Assembly: GCF_004786035.1 (NCBI RefSeq)
Contig: NZ_CP035088.1
Location: 4,066,001 to 4,130,000 of the forward strand
Length of the DNA: 64,000 nucleotides
Reading direction: 5' to 3'
Origin: Pseudomonas viciae
GTDB taxonomy: Bacteria > Pseudomonadota > Gammaproteobacteria > Pseudomonadales > Pseudomonadaceae
Shown: one piece after another, positions 42,672-51,689 of the stretch
Numbering within the stretch: position 1 is the stretch's first letter
Layout of the letters: the number at the start of each line of letters is the position of its first letter
Position numbers and translations under genes: made by a program
Notes under the pieces: model-generated
What the model was told of the DNA's origin: nothing
Database searches by the model: none
What the model saw: only the letters and a program-made list of their open reading frames with translations

Positions 42672-45600
42672 TCACTGCTCGAGTTGTTCGAGCAGCCCCA
42701 GGAATTCATCGTCGGACAAGCCGGAGTCAGCGAAGTCCGAAGCCGTGGCGCGACCCACCGTGGGCGCCAGGCAGTGCTCCAGCAAGGCCGCAATGCGCTG
42801 CTGGAACTGCTGCGCCAACTCGCGGACCAACGCTGGCTCGTGGACCTGCGGGTCATAACGCCATTCGATATGCAGCCGACCTTCGTTCACCAGCGCGGTG
42901 ACATCCAGCAAATGCGTGCGGCGGGTGCTGTCGGCGCGCATGCCAGGACAGATCGGCCGAGCCAATCGCCAAAGGCTGGACGCCTCGAGCCATTGGTCGA
43001 CCCGCCCCAGGTAGTTGAACGTCAACAGCGAGGCCGCCCCCAGGCCGTGGGCAGGATCGAGGCGCAGCAGACCGTAACCCATGCCTTGTTCAGGTACGCG
43101 ACGCAGGGCTTCCTTGGCCGCGATGATCGAATGTTCGAGATCCCATGAGGTATCGACGGCCAGCGGATAACGGCTGGTGTGCCAACCGATCGAACGGGAC
43201 AGATCAGGGCCCTGCTCCCAACCGCTGCGACCGTGGCTTTCCAGTTCCAGGGTGACTCGCTCCCGTCCCTGCCACTGCCCCACGGCTCCCGCCAGCGCGG
43301 CCACCAACAGATCCTGGACCTGGGTGCCGTAAGCGCCATGACAATCGCCCAACAGCAACTGCGTCTGCTCAACCGACAGTTGCGCGTCCAGCGTCCGGCT
43401 CTCACCGTACAAACTGACCTGTTCAGGCACCACGCCCTCAGCGGCCAGTTGCTGATGCCAGAAATCCACCTGAGCCAACACATCAGGCTCACCACGGTGG
43501 CGCTGCAACGCTTCGCTCCACACATGGAAACCTGCCGTGACGGCGGGCAGAACCACGCCAGGTTGCAGGTACAGGCTTTCCAGTTCGTGCAACAGCACCT
43601 GCCACGACACCGCATCGACCAACAGGTGATGGGCCGTGCAGAGCAGCTCCCGGGTTTGGGCGAAGTACACCCAGCGGATCAGCGGAGCCTGGGCCAGGTT
43701 CCAGCCCTGCTGCGAGCGTTGCAGCAAGGCTTCGGTCAAGGGTTCTTCCACCACCTGGAACAGCGCTTCGACCTGGCCTTGGGAAAAGGCTTGATAACGT
43801 TGTTGCCAGCCATTCGCAGAGGCTTCAAAGGTCAGGCGCAAGCTGGCATGACGTTCAAGCAAAGAGCCTAGAGCCCGGGTAAACCGGCCCTGATCCAGTG
43901 GTTCGTCCAGGGCCAGCAACAGCGACTGGTTCCAGTGTTCGGCCAGGTTCTGCTGCTGGGCAAAAAACCAATCCTGGATCGGCGTCAAGGCGAACGCCGT
44001 GGTGGGCTCAGGCCCGTCGCTGGCAGGCTGCGCATTCATCGCGCCAAGGTCCACCACCTGCTCGGCCCAGCCACGCACGGTGGGGTATTCGAAAATCTGC
44101 TTGGGCTTGAGCTGCAGGCCCTGCTGCTTGGCCCGGGCGATGATCTGCAAACTCAGAATCGAGTCGCCGCCGACCGCGAAGAAATTGTCATCGGCCCGCA
44201 GATCCGGGTTGTTGAGAATCTCCCGGGCGATTTCGAGCAGGTGCTGCTCCAGGGTGCGCTGTGGTGTCTGCACCACTCGAGCCAAGGCACGCACGGTTTG
44301 CTCGGCAAACAATTGCTTGGGCGTCATCAGAATCTGTTGCTGGCGCGCCAGGGCGATGATTTGCAGGCCGAGAATGGAATCGCCACCCAGGGCGAAGAAG
44401 TTGTCATCAGGCCCCACCTCGGGGTTGCCGAGCATCGCCCGCCAGATGTCCAGCAACGCGGCTTCCACGACGTTCAACGGCTGATCGCTCGACAGCTCCG
44501 CCCCCTGGGCGGGAGCCGGCGTTTGCTCGGCCAGGCGCAACAACGCCTGGCGATCGACCTTACCGTTGGGCAGCAAGGCGAAACCGTCGAGACAATGCCA
44601 CTGGGCCGGCTGCATGTAGTCCGGCAATTGCAGCTGCAGAGCCGCCTGGATGTCGGCCAGTGCGGCCGACGGCGCGACCAGGAAGGCGACCAGTCGATTG
44701 CCCGACAGCGGCGTCGGACTGTTCAGCACCCTGACGTCGCTGACCTGCGGCATGGCGCGCAACTGCGCCGCGACTTCCGCCGGCTCAACCCGGTAGCCCC
44801 TGATCTTGACCTGCTCATCGAGGCGGCCGAGAAACTCCACCTGCCCCTGGTGATTGAGCCGCACGCGGTCGCCGGTGCGATAACCGTGCTCACCAAAGCG
44901 TGCGTGATCGGCATCCGAGGCACTGAGATAACCCTGCGCGACGGTTGCCCCTTGAACGTACAGTTCGCCGCTGACACCGATCGGCAACAGAGCGCCGTCA
45001 GGTGAGCGCACGCTGACCTGGACATTGGCCAGTGGCCGGCCCAACGGCGCCGCGCCGCTGGCATCGACCTCGTGGGTCAACACCCCGACGGTGGTTTCGC
45101 TCGGGCCATAGTGGTTGACGATGCGCAGATCGGCTTTCAATGCGCGCAAGCGCGTCACCAGATCGTGGCCCAAGGCTTCGCCACCGGTGACCAGGCATTG
45201 ACGCGGCAACAACCGCTGCGGGTCTTTGGCGATCAACAAGGCGTTGAGGTGCGACGGCACGATTTTCAACAGGTCGACGGGCTGGCGCTCAAGCACGGCT
45301 GCCAGTTCCTCGGCGTCGAAGGCCAACTCCTCGGCCAGCAGGCGCAGACAGCGGCCGCTCAGCAGTGCGCCGAACAAGGCGGTATGACCCAGGTCGGTCG
45401 CACAACTGGCCAGACTCGCCAGGCTCGCATCGGCCGGCAGATTCAGGCGCTCAAGGCTTCCACTCACGTAATGAATCAGATTGCCCTGGCTGACCTTCAC
45501 GCCCTTTGGCCGACCACTGGAGCCTGAGGTGTACACCACGTAAGCCGCAAGATCAGCCGCCAGGGCCGCTCGCAAGGGTGACTCACTGGACAAGGGCGCA

Positions 45601-47489
45601 GGCGGCAACGCCAACCACCGAACCTGCTCAGGCAACCACTCGGGGCGCGCGCCCTCACTGATCCACACCTTGGGCATCGCATCCTGACAGATAGCCTGCA
45701 AACGCGACGGCGGCCACTGCGGATCGAGGGCCAGGTAGGTCGCGCTGCACTGCCACGTCGCGAGCATATGCATCACCAGCTCACGACTGCGCGGCAGGCA
45801 CAAGGCGATGCGTTCACCGGCCAGGCTCGAACCCTCCTGCAAGCGTTCGCCACGGGCGACCACAGCACGCCCCAGTTCGGCATAGCTGAGCGTACCCTGC
45901 TCATCCTCAAGAGCAATCGAGCGAGGCTTGAGTTCACACTGCTCAGTGAACGACTGCCAGGCGTTGCTGACGGCGACCGGCGCATCCTCCCCTTTCAAGA
46001 ATGACTGCTGCTCGGGCACCAACCAATCGAGTTCGGCAAACGGCACTTGGGGTTGTTCGAGCACCGCCAGAGCCAGGGCGACGAACTGATCCCGATAGCG
46101 CTCGATCGTTTCATGGCGGTACAACGCCTTGCTGTAACGCCAACGGCAGAGGAACCCCTCTTCTTCGTCGATGATCACCATGTTCAGCTCGTGGGCCGCG
46201 CCGCGCTGCTCCGACAGCAAGCGGTCAACGTACTGCTCGAAAGGCGCGATGCGTTCCTTGTTCAGCGTGAACATATGCTGGAACAGCGGCGCCCTGCCCA
46301 CCTGGCGCGGTAAATCCAACTGTTTGACCAGGCGCGAGAATGGATAGTGGCGGTGCTGCAAGGCCTGTTTGACGGTAGCGTCTACCTGCCTTGCCCAGTC
46401 GCCACTGGACAGATCCCGACGCAGACGGCAGCGGATCGGCAGCGGATTGACCAGATAACCCGGCAGATTGACGTGCTCGCGGCGCAAGCGCCAACCGCTG
46501 GGCGTTCCGAGGACGAAATCGTCCTGGCCTGACAGTACGCCGAGAAACTGCTGGAACAGTGAGAACCACAGCACATACGGCGTCACCCCCAACTCTCGGG
46601 CGACGGCGCGAAACCGTGCCGTGGTGGCCGGATCGAAGCGGACCGACAACTCCCCGCCCTTGAATGCCTGATTGCTGCCGTGGGGAAAGTCTGTCGGCAA
46701 CTCCAGCGTCGGGGCTTCGGCCAGCTGTGCCTGCCACCATGCCAGCTCTACGGGCTCGGCCGCTTCGCTGCGGATATGCAGATCACTGCAATAGTCGCGA
46801 TAGGCGTCGGGATTCACGGCGGGCAGCGACTGATCGTTGATCAATGCGAACAGCTCATTGAGCACAATGTAGAACGTGGCCAGATCCGCCGCGATGTGAT
46901 GAATCACCAGCAACACGGTGTGCTCGGCCTGGCCGTCGCGCGCGTTGCTCAACAGGACTACCCGACTGACGTCCCCCTCTTCCAGTCTGAAGGGAAGATC
47001 GGCCATCTCGGTGATGCGTTGCTGCAACGTCGCTGCGTCCGCGTCCTGCATGGCCACACACTGCAACGGCTGGACCCGCTCGCGGTGGCTCCACTGCAAC
47101 AAATCACCGTTGCGCTCGGCATAGGGCGTGCACAGCATCGGATAGCGCTGCTGGACCGTGGCCCATGCGTCCTGCAGACGTTGGGGCAAGTCCTGGGTAA
47201 CGAACTGCGGCTTGATCCGTCCGGCGTAGGCAATGTTATAGGCGCAGCTGTCAGGCTCCAGACGTTGAAGAAACCACAACGCCTGCTCGTTATCCGTCAG
47301 GGGCCGGGCAGCGAAATAATCAGGGTGCTGCTGCAGCCATTGCCGCACTTCGGCGTCGCGTGCGTGGAGCTCGGCATTGAGCTCATCATCCAGCGCGCCT
47401 GGCGACCCGTGCGTAACGATCAATTGACCTTCGGCTATCGATAGGCGAATTCCACGCAGCCAGCAGCGATGCATCAGACGATCGAGCAT
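42672..47489 (-). CDS. NRPS 1: docking-C-A(Asp)-T-T-E initiation module
   Basis: The 1605-residue protein has AAGGA seven bases before its ATG. Residues 1-55 look like a TubC-type docking domain. A C domain of starter type (HHIAADL) covers about 60-480 and an A domain about 510-990, with specificity residues D-L-T-K-V-G-H-V-G (Asp). Two T domains follow, DNFFALGGDSIL near 1038 and DNFFAVGGDSIL near 1110. An epimerase domain starts at about 1146, with HHLLVDA near 1286. Position and a C domain before the first amino acid suggest lipo-initiation, with a fatty acyl group joined to Asp. No acyl-CoA ligase is in the window. The tandem T domains match the stand-alone hydroxylase encoded just upstream. 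Confidence 0.93.
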   Translation of the reverse strand: MLDRLMHRCWLRGIRLSIAEGQLIVTHGSPGALDDELNAELHARDAEVRQWLQQHPDYFAARPLTDNEQALWFLQRLEPDSCAYNIAYAGRIKPQFVTQDLPQRLQDAWATVQQRYPMLCTPYAERNGDLLQWSHRERVQPLQCVAMQDADAATLQQRITEMADLPFRLEEGDVSRVVLLSNARDGQAEHTVLLVIHHIAADLATFYIVLNELFALINDQSLPAVNPDAYRDYCSDLHIRSEAAEPVELAWWQAQLAEAPTLELPTDFPHGSNQAFKGGELSVRFDPATTARFRAVARELGVTPYVLWFSLFQQFLGVLSGQDDFVLGTPSGWRLRREHVNLPGYLVNPLPIRCRLRRDLSSGDWARQVDATVKQALQHRHYPFSRLVKQLDLPRQVGRAPLFQHMFTLNKERIAPFEQYVDRLLSEQRGAAHELNMVIIDEEEGFLCRWRYSKALYRHETIERYRDQFVALALAVLEQPQVPFAELDWLVPEQQSFLKGEDAPVAVSNAWQSFTEQCELKPRSIALEDEQGTLSYAELGRAVVARGERLQEGSSLAGERIALCLPRSRELVMHMLATWQCSATYLALDPQWPPSRLQAICQDAMPKVWISEGARPEWLPEQVRWLALPPAPLSSESPLRAALAADLAAYVVYTSGSSGRPKGVKVSQGNLIHYVSGSLERLNLPADASLASLASCATDLGHTALFGALLSGRCLRLLAEELAFDAEELAAVLERQPVDLLKIVPSHLNALLIAKDPQRLLPRQCLVTGGEALGHDLVTRLRALKADLRIVNHYGPSETTVGVLTHEVDASGAAPLGRPLANVQVSVRSPDGALLPIGVSGELYVQGATVAQGYLSASDADHARFGEHGYRTGDRVRLNHQGQVEFLGRLDEQVKIRGYRVEPAEVAAQLRAMPQVSDVRVLNSPTPLSGNRLVAFLVAPSAALADIQAALQLQLPDYMQPAQWHCLDGFALLPNGKVDRQALLRLAEQTPAPAQGAELSSDQPLNVVEAALLDIWRAMLGNPEVGPDDNFFALGGDSILGLQIIALARQQQILMTPKQLFAEQTVRALARVVQTPQRTLEQHLLEIAREILNNPDLRADDNFFAVGGDSILSLQIIARAKQQGLQLKPKQIFEYPTVRGWAEQVVDLGAMNAQPASDGPEPTTAFALTPIQDWFFAQQQNLAEHWNQSLLLALDEPLDQGRFTRALGSLLERHASLRLTFEASANGWQQRYQAFSQGQVEALFQVVEEPLTEALLQRSQQGWNLAQAPLIRWVYFAQTRELLCTAHHLLVDAVSWQVLLHELESLYLQPGVVLPAVTAGFHVWSEALQRHRGEPDVLAQVDFWHQQLAAEGVVPEQVSLYGESRTLDAQLSVEQTQLLLGDCHGAYGTQVQDLLVAALAGAVGQWQGRERVTLELESHGRSGWEQGPDLSRSIGWHTSRYPLAVDTSWDLEHSIIAAKEALRRVPEQGMGYGLLRLDPAHGLGAASLLTFNYLGRVDQWLEASSLWRLARPICPGMRADSTRRTHLLDVTALVNEGRLHIEWRYDPQVHEPALVRELAQQFQQRIAALLEHCLAPTVGRATASDFADSGLSDDEFLGLLEQLEQ

Positions 47490-47559
47490 TTGATGTCCTT
47501 GATTGTGCTTGTTCGAAATAGGCCGCCCATTGCGACGGCTTTCTGAAAGTGGGAGGCGA

Positions 47560-48549
47560 TCAGCTCGCCGAGGCAGGCTCGGCCATGGCGACCACGACCT
47601 TGCGCGATCCCTGGAAGGTCGAGCGACCGTGAGCCACCAGCATGTTGTCGAGCATCAACACATCACCCGCCTGCCAGGGGAAGCTCACCTGACAGCGTTG
47701 CAGGACCTCGCGGATGTGCTCCAGCGCCTCCAGCTCAATCGGCGAGCCGTCACCATAAAACACGTTACGCGGCACGCCCTGCTCCCCGACGATGGAGATC
47801 AATGTCTCACGCACCGGCGCTGCAAGGTTGGAGATATGGAACAGATGCGCCTGATTGAACCACACCCAATCACCGGTAACCGGGTGCTGGGCAACGGCCT
47901 GGCAGACCTGGCGAGTGGAAAGCTCACCGTCGTCCTTCCACTGGAATTCGATGTTGCTGGCGCGACAGAAACGCTCGACCTGCGAGCGGTCCTCGGTACT
48001 GAAAGCCTGTTGCCAGGGCAAGTCCAGGCCGTTGCCGTAATTGCGCACGTACATCAGGCGCTTCTCGGCAAAACGCTGACGGATAGCGGGGTCGAGTTGC
48101 TGGTAAACAAGGCGGCTGTCGGCAATGGGTGTTTCACCGCCGACCTGCGAGGGCTGCACACAATGGAACCAGATCTTCATCGGCCAATTCAGCGAATAGG
48201 ACTGTTCATTGTGCAGCGGGATAACCTGATGGGCCGGGTACTCGGTGGAGGTGTATACCCGGTTGTTGAGCTTGGTGCGCGGGGTGGACGCGTAGTCGTA
48301 GGTCAGCAGTTCATGACCGAAGCTACGAGCAAACTCCTCGAAGTCCGCCTCTCCCTTGAACGCAAAACCGCGAAACAAAATGCCACCTGCACGCGGCAAC
48401 TCAGTTTCTACGACCTGCAAGATCTGCGCTCGACTGGCTTGCCAGGCATCCCCGGCAAGCGGGGCCTGGACTATGAACGGCAGGGTCTGCTCGCTACCCG
48501 GTACAACATCCATGAATTGAACCTGTGCACGCACCAAACCGCTTTCCAT
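47560..48549 (-). CDS. Stand-alone Fe(II)/2-oxoglutarate aspartyl beta-hydroxylase (TauD/SyrP family)
   Basis: The 329-residue protein has the TauD fold. Iron ligands are His113 and Glu115 in HNEQSY and His307 in LVAHGRSTF; Arg316 is placed to bind 2-oxoglutarate. It resembles SyrP and the stand-alone siderophore hydroxylases that convert T-domain-bound Asp to beta-hydroxy-Asp. It also resembles the oxygenase fused to the third NRPS (shared blocks such as LMYVRN, FYGDGS and LDNMLAH-type ends), so the two are paralogues. It opens the NRPS operon, 70 bases before NRPS 1 and just downstream of a Fur-box-like site. Two NRPS modules with Asp code and doubled T domains are its likely clients. Confidence 0.88.
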   Translation of the reverse strand: MESGLVRAQVQFMDVVPGSEQTLPFIVQAPLAGDAWQASRAQILQVVETELPRAGGILFRGFAFKGEADFEEFARSFGHELLTYDYASTPRTKLNNRVYTSTEYPAHQVIPLHNEQSYSLNWPMKIWFHCVQPSQVGGETPIADSRLVYQQLDPAIRQRFAEKRLMYVRNYGNGLDLPWQQAFSTEDRSQVERFCRASNIEFQWKDDGELSTRQVCQAVAQHPVTGDWVWFNQAHLFHISNLAAPVRETLISIVGEQGVPRNVFYGDGSPIELEALEHIREVLQRCQVSFPWQAGDVLMLDNMLVAHGRSTFQGSRKVVVAMAEPASAS

Positions 48550-48622
48550 TTAAGCCCCCCGCCATTGCAATCAGCGTATTTTTCGAGAGCATAAACTAAT
48601 ACAAACGAGTAACACCTGCAAT

Positions 48623-48641
48623 AGAGAATCATTGTCATTAA
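48623..48641. promoter_or_regulatory. Fur-box-like sequence upstream of the hydroxylase/NRPS operon
   Basis: The sequence here contains GAGAATCATTGTCATTA, a close match to the GAGAATCATT-N-TCATT core of Pseudomonas Fur boxes. It lies 74 bases upstream of the hydroxylase ATG and 28 bases after the binding-protein stop, so it probably controls the main biosynthetic operon. I found no clear PvdS-type box here. Confidence 0.7.
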
Positions 48642-48668
48642 TGACGATTGTATCGCAGATGATACGTT

Positions 48669-49619
48669 TTACTTGGCCTGCAGCACGCTCTCCCGCTCAG
48701 CGATATGCGACATCAGCAAATAGGCAGAACCCAACAGGCCCTGCATCGTATCGGCATAGCGGCTGCGATTGAGGTACAAAAACTGGCGATTTTTCACCGC
48801 AAACAGATTCTGCCACTGGGGGGACTGACGAAACGCCGCCGTGCTGGCTTCTGAGTCCAGAAGCTCCTCATACGTGTCGATAATGAAATCACTGTCGAAG
48901 TCGCCGATGCGCTCCAGGCTGTACGGCACGTTTTGCCGCGCCTCGCGGTACGCGGCGACACGTCCCAGGCCAAAATCGGTGATGACATCGTCCATGCCAC
49001 CGCGGCCGATCAACTGGAAACCATCGCTGTAGACTTCCAGCGTCGTGACGGTGATGCGTGAAGGATCTTTCACGCGCTTCTTGAACTCGCTGACGACCCA
49101 TTGATATTCGTTGAGCATTTCTTCATAGCGCTGCTGCTTGCCGACCAGCTCGGCGAGTTCCTTGGCGTAGGTCTTGATGTCGCTTTCCCGAGCGGGCAGC
49201 AGCACGACCGGCGCGATCTTGCTGAGTTTTTCCTTGATGTCGGCGTGATACGACAAGCCAACAATCAAATCCGGCTTCAAGGCTGCGATGGCTTCCAGAT
49301 CGGGCGACTGGTGCGAGCCGATATACTGGATGCCCGTCACATTGAACCGCTGCTGCGTCCCGCGAAACAACACGTCCGAGAACAGTTTCTTGCGCCCCGT
49401 CGAACCACAGGGCTTGACTCCCAGCTCCAGCAACTGGGCCGTCAGGCTGAAGTCATGCAAAGACACAATGCAATGCGGCGCAACAGGCACCTCGACTCGG
49501 CCAAAACTGTTTTCGAACACTTTGGTTTCAGCGGCGCCAGCCTGTGCAGCCACCAATGCCAGCGGCACACACAGCATGCCGACCACGCCTCGAAAAAAAC
49601 CTTTCACCCATTCCCGCAC
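48669..49619 (-). CDS. Ferric-siderophore ABC transporter substrate-binding protein
   Basis: The protein is 316 residues if started at the GTG at 49619, where GGAGGT lies six bases upstream. A longer frame begins at a TTG at 49691 and has no good site. The N-terminus (WVKGFFRGVVGMLCVPLALVAAQAGAA) is a signal peptide. The rest is a FepB/FecB-type fold: RVEVPVAPHCIVSLHDFSLTAQLLELG, then LEAIAALKPDLIVGLSYHADIKEKLSKIAPVV-type sequence. It should capture the ferric siderophore in the periplasm and pass it to the two permeases encoded just before. It ends the importer operon, 40 bases after the second permease. Confidence 0.88.
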   Translation of the reverse strand: MREWVKGFFRGVVGMLCVPLALVAAQAGAAETKVFENSFGRVEVPVAPHCIVSLHDFSLTAQLLELGVKPCGSTGRKKLFSDVLFRGTQQRFNVTGIQYIGSHQSPDLEAIAALKPDLIVGLSYHADIKEKLSKIAPVVLLPARESDIKTYAKELAELVGKQQRYEEMLNEYQWVVSEFKKRVKDPSRITVTTLEVYSDGFQLIGRGGMDDVITDFGLGRVAAYREARQNVPYSLERIGDFDSDFIIDTYEELLDSEASTAAFRQSPQWQNLFAVKNRQFLYLNRSRYADTMQGLLGSAYLLMSHIAERESVLQAK

Positions 49620-49659
49620 GCATTTACCTCCAGACAATTCAATAAGCACCACTGTGTTT

Positions 49660-50709
49660 TCAGCGACTGCGCTGACGCGCCAGCAAGACAATCAGATAAG
49701 GCGCGCCGATAATTGCGACAACCAGCCCCGCAGGCAACTGCAAAGGCGGGAAAAGCCCCCGGCCCAGGGTGTCACCGGCCAACACCAACAACGCCCCCAC
49801 CAATGCCGACAAGGGGATCAACGCGCCATGACGGTCACCCGCCATTTGCCGCGCCAGGTGCGGCGCCACCAGCCCGACAAACGTCATGGTGCCCACGTTT
49901 GCCACTGCCGCCGCCGTCAACATGACGCTGCACAGTAACAAGGAAATCATGACCCACGTGACATTCAGGCCTCGACTGAGCGCGACTTTTTCACCCAGTT
50001 GCAACAGATTCAGCTGACGATGACAGAACAGCAACGGCACCCCGGCCAGCATCAGCCAAATGCCCAGGCTATGGACCTGCGCCCAGCCGGCCCGGTGCAG
50101 ACTGCCGCCCAGCCACATCAGGGCCGACTCCACTTGGTCGATATTGCCGTAAGTGATGAGCAGGTCGGCCACCGCGCTGAGCATGGCGGTAAGCCCCACG
50201 CCGACCAGGATCAAGCGTAACGGCGAGATACCCTGGCGCCAGGACAGCAGCGCGACGAAGAACGCCACCGCCAACCCTCCGGCCAGTGCCGCCAATGGAT
50301 AAAACTCCAGGGGCAAAAGCGCCGGCCAAAGCACGATGATCAACAACATGGTGACACTGGCGCCTGACTCCACGCCCACCAGGCCCGGCGCCGCCAGAGG
50401 GTTACGCGTCAACGACTGCATCAACAGCCCGGCAAGGGACATGGCCGCGCCGGCCAGGACCGCCAGCAAGACACGCGGCAATCGCAGCTCCCAGAGCAGG
50501 TTGCGCATGGTCGAATTGACTTGCTCAGGCGCCAGCAAGGCTTGCCATACCTGGGCAACATTCAGCGAGTAGCTGCCAACGGTCAATGCATAGAGCGCCA
50601 ACCCCACAACGGCAACCATCAGTAACAGCACCGAAATCAAGTCGATCGGTCGGGCTACCCAGGGCAGCAACCGATAGGCTCGGGGCAAGGTCAATCCCGC
50701 TCGCATCAT
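49660..50709 (-). CDS. FecCD-family iron-siderophore permease (second subunit)
   Basis: This 349-residue inner-membrane protein has about nine or ten hydrophobic segments and the FecCD/BtuC signatures: LRLPRVLLAVLAGAAMSLAGLLMQSLTRNPLAAPGLVGVESGAS near residue 80 and GTMTFVGLVAPHLAR near residue 275. With the preceding permease it should form the heterodimeric channel of the importer. Its ATG overlaps the stop of that gene by four bases. Import by this class brings the intact ferric siderophore to the cytoplasm, in keeping with the FhuF reductase. Confidence 0.92.
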   Translation of the reverse strand: MMRAGLTLPRAYRLLPWVARPIDLISVLLLMVAVVGLALYALTVGSYSLNVAQVWQALLAPEQVNSTMRNLLWELRLPRVLLAVLAGAAMSLAGLLMQSLTRNPLAAPGLVGVESGASVTMLLIIVLWPALLPLEFYPLAALAGGLAVAFFVALLSWRQGISPLRLILVGVGLTAMLSAVADLLITYGNIDQVESALMWLGGSLHRAGWAQVHSLGIWLMLAGVPLLFCHRQLNLLQLGEKVALSRGLNVTWVMISLLLCSVMLTAAAVANVGTMTFVGLVAPHLARQMAGDRHGALIPLSALVGALLVLAGDTLGRGLFPPLQLPAGLVVAIIGAPYLIVLLARQRSR

Positions 50710-51689
50710 CGGACCTTCCTCAATACCAGCACGACAAAAATGGGGCCGCCGATAAGGGCTGTCACGATACCGGTGTTGAGTTCGAACGGACGCACCACGG
50801 TTCTTGCCGCGATATCCGCCAGGATCAGCAGCAATGCCCCCAGCAGCGGGGCAGCCAGCAACAGTCGGCGATAGTCATCGCCAAACAGCAACCGCGCCGC
50901 ATGGGGCACCACCAGGCCGACAAAACCAATGGGCCCCGCCAAGGCCACTGCCCCGCCTGACAACAGCACCACCGACGCCAGGCCGAGCACACGCATTTTC
51001 AACAGATTGACGCCCATGCCGGCCGCCGCCTGCGGACCAAGACGATGGGCATTCAATGCGCGGACGTTTACCAGGCACAGGCACATGCCCAGCAAGACAT
51101 AGGGCCAGACCCAAGCCTGCATCGAGCCCCCGGTCACGCCGATGGAGCCGGTCAGCCAGCGACGCAGACTGTCGAGCCCCTGCTGATCGAGCAGCAACAG
51201 GATCGAGGTAATCGCGCTGAACAACGCCGCGATCATCGCCCCGGACAATGTCAGTCGAATCGGGTTGTGCCCCCGCCCCGCCAACATCAGGACACCAATG
51301 GAGGCCACCAGTGCGCCCGCAAATGCAAATAAGGGAATCATCGACATATCGTTGCCCGGCAGCACCAGCAAACCGAACACGACGAATAACGCAGCGCCGC
51401 TGTTGATGCCGAGAATGCCCGGGTCGGCCAACGGGTTATCACCGACCGCTTGCATGATTGCACCCGCGAGCCCCAGGCTGGCCCCCACCAACATCGCGAC
51501 CAGCAGACGCGGCAAGCGGCTGCCACGGATGACACTCTGGTCGGGGTTGCCTGGCGCATAGGCGACCAAAGCCTGCCAAGCCTCATGCCAGGGTATGTCC
51601 TTGGCGCCGACGGCCAGATGAACCAGCGCCGTCAGGGCAATCGCCACCAATAAACCCAGCCAGACCGGCAACCGTAAACCGTGATTCAC
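50706..51689 (-). CDS. FecCD-family iron-siderophore permease (first subunit)
   Basis: The protein is 327 residues from the GTG at 51689, which overlaps the ATPase stop (GTGA) and is preceded by GGGAGG. A longer start at 51740 lies inside the ATPase gene. It has about nine membrane segments and the FecCD motifs SRLPRLLVAMLVGASLGLAGAIMQAVGDNPLADPGILGINSGA and GPIGFVGLVVPHAARLL. It pairs with the next gene product as the membrane part of the ferric-siderophore importer. Gene order ATPase-permease-permease-binding protein is compact, with two overlaps, so it is one operon. Confidence 0.9.
   Translation of the reverse strand: MNHGLRLPVWLGLLVAIALTALVHLAVGAKDIPWHEAWQALVAYAPGNPDQSVIRGSRLPRLLVAMLVGASLGLAGAIMQAVGDNPLADPGILGINSGAALFVVFGLLVLPGNDMSMIPLFAFAGALVASIGVLMLAGRGHNPIRLTLSGAMIAALFSAITSILLLLDQQGLDSLRRWLTGSIGVTGGSMQAWVWPYVLLGMCLCLVNVRALNAHRLGPQAAAGMGVNLLKMRVLGLASVVLLSGGAVALAGPIGFVGLVVPHAARLLFGDDYRRLLLAAPLLGALLLILADIAARTVVRPFELNTGIVTALIGGPIFVVLVLRKVR

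Noticed and set aside
20343..47489. Firm identification as corrugatin, ornicorrugatin or histicorrugatin
   Set aside because: The hydroxylase pair fits that family, but I read three Asp codes and no histidine or ornithine code, and three A domains are uncertain. I could not confirm identity without a database comparison.
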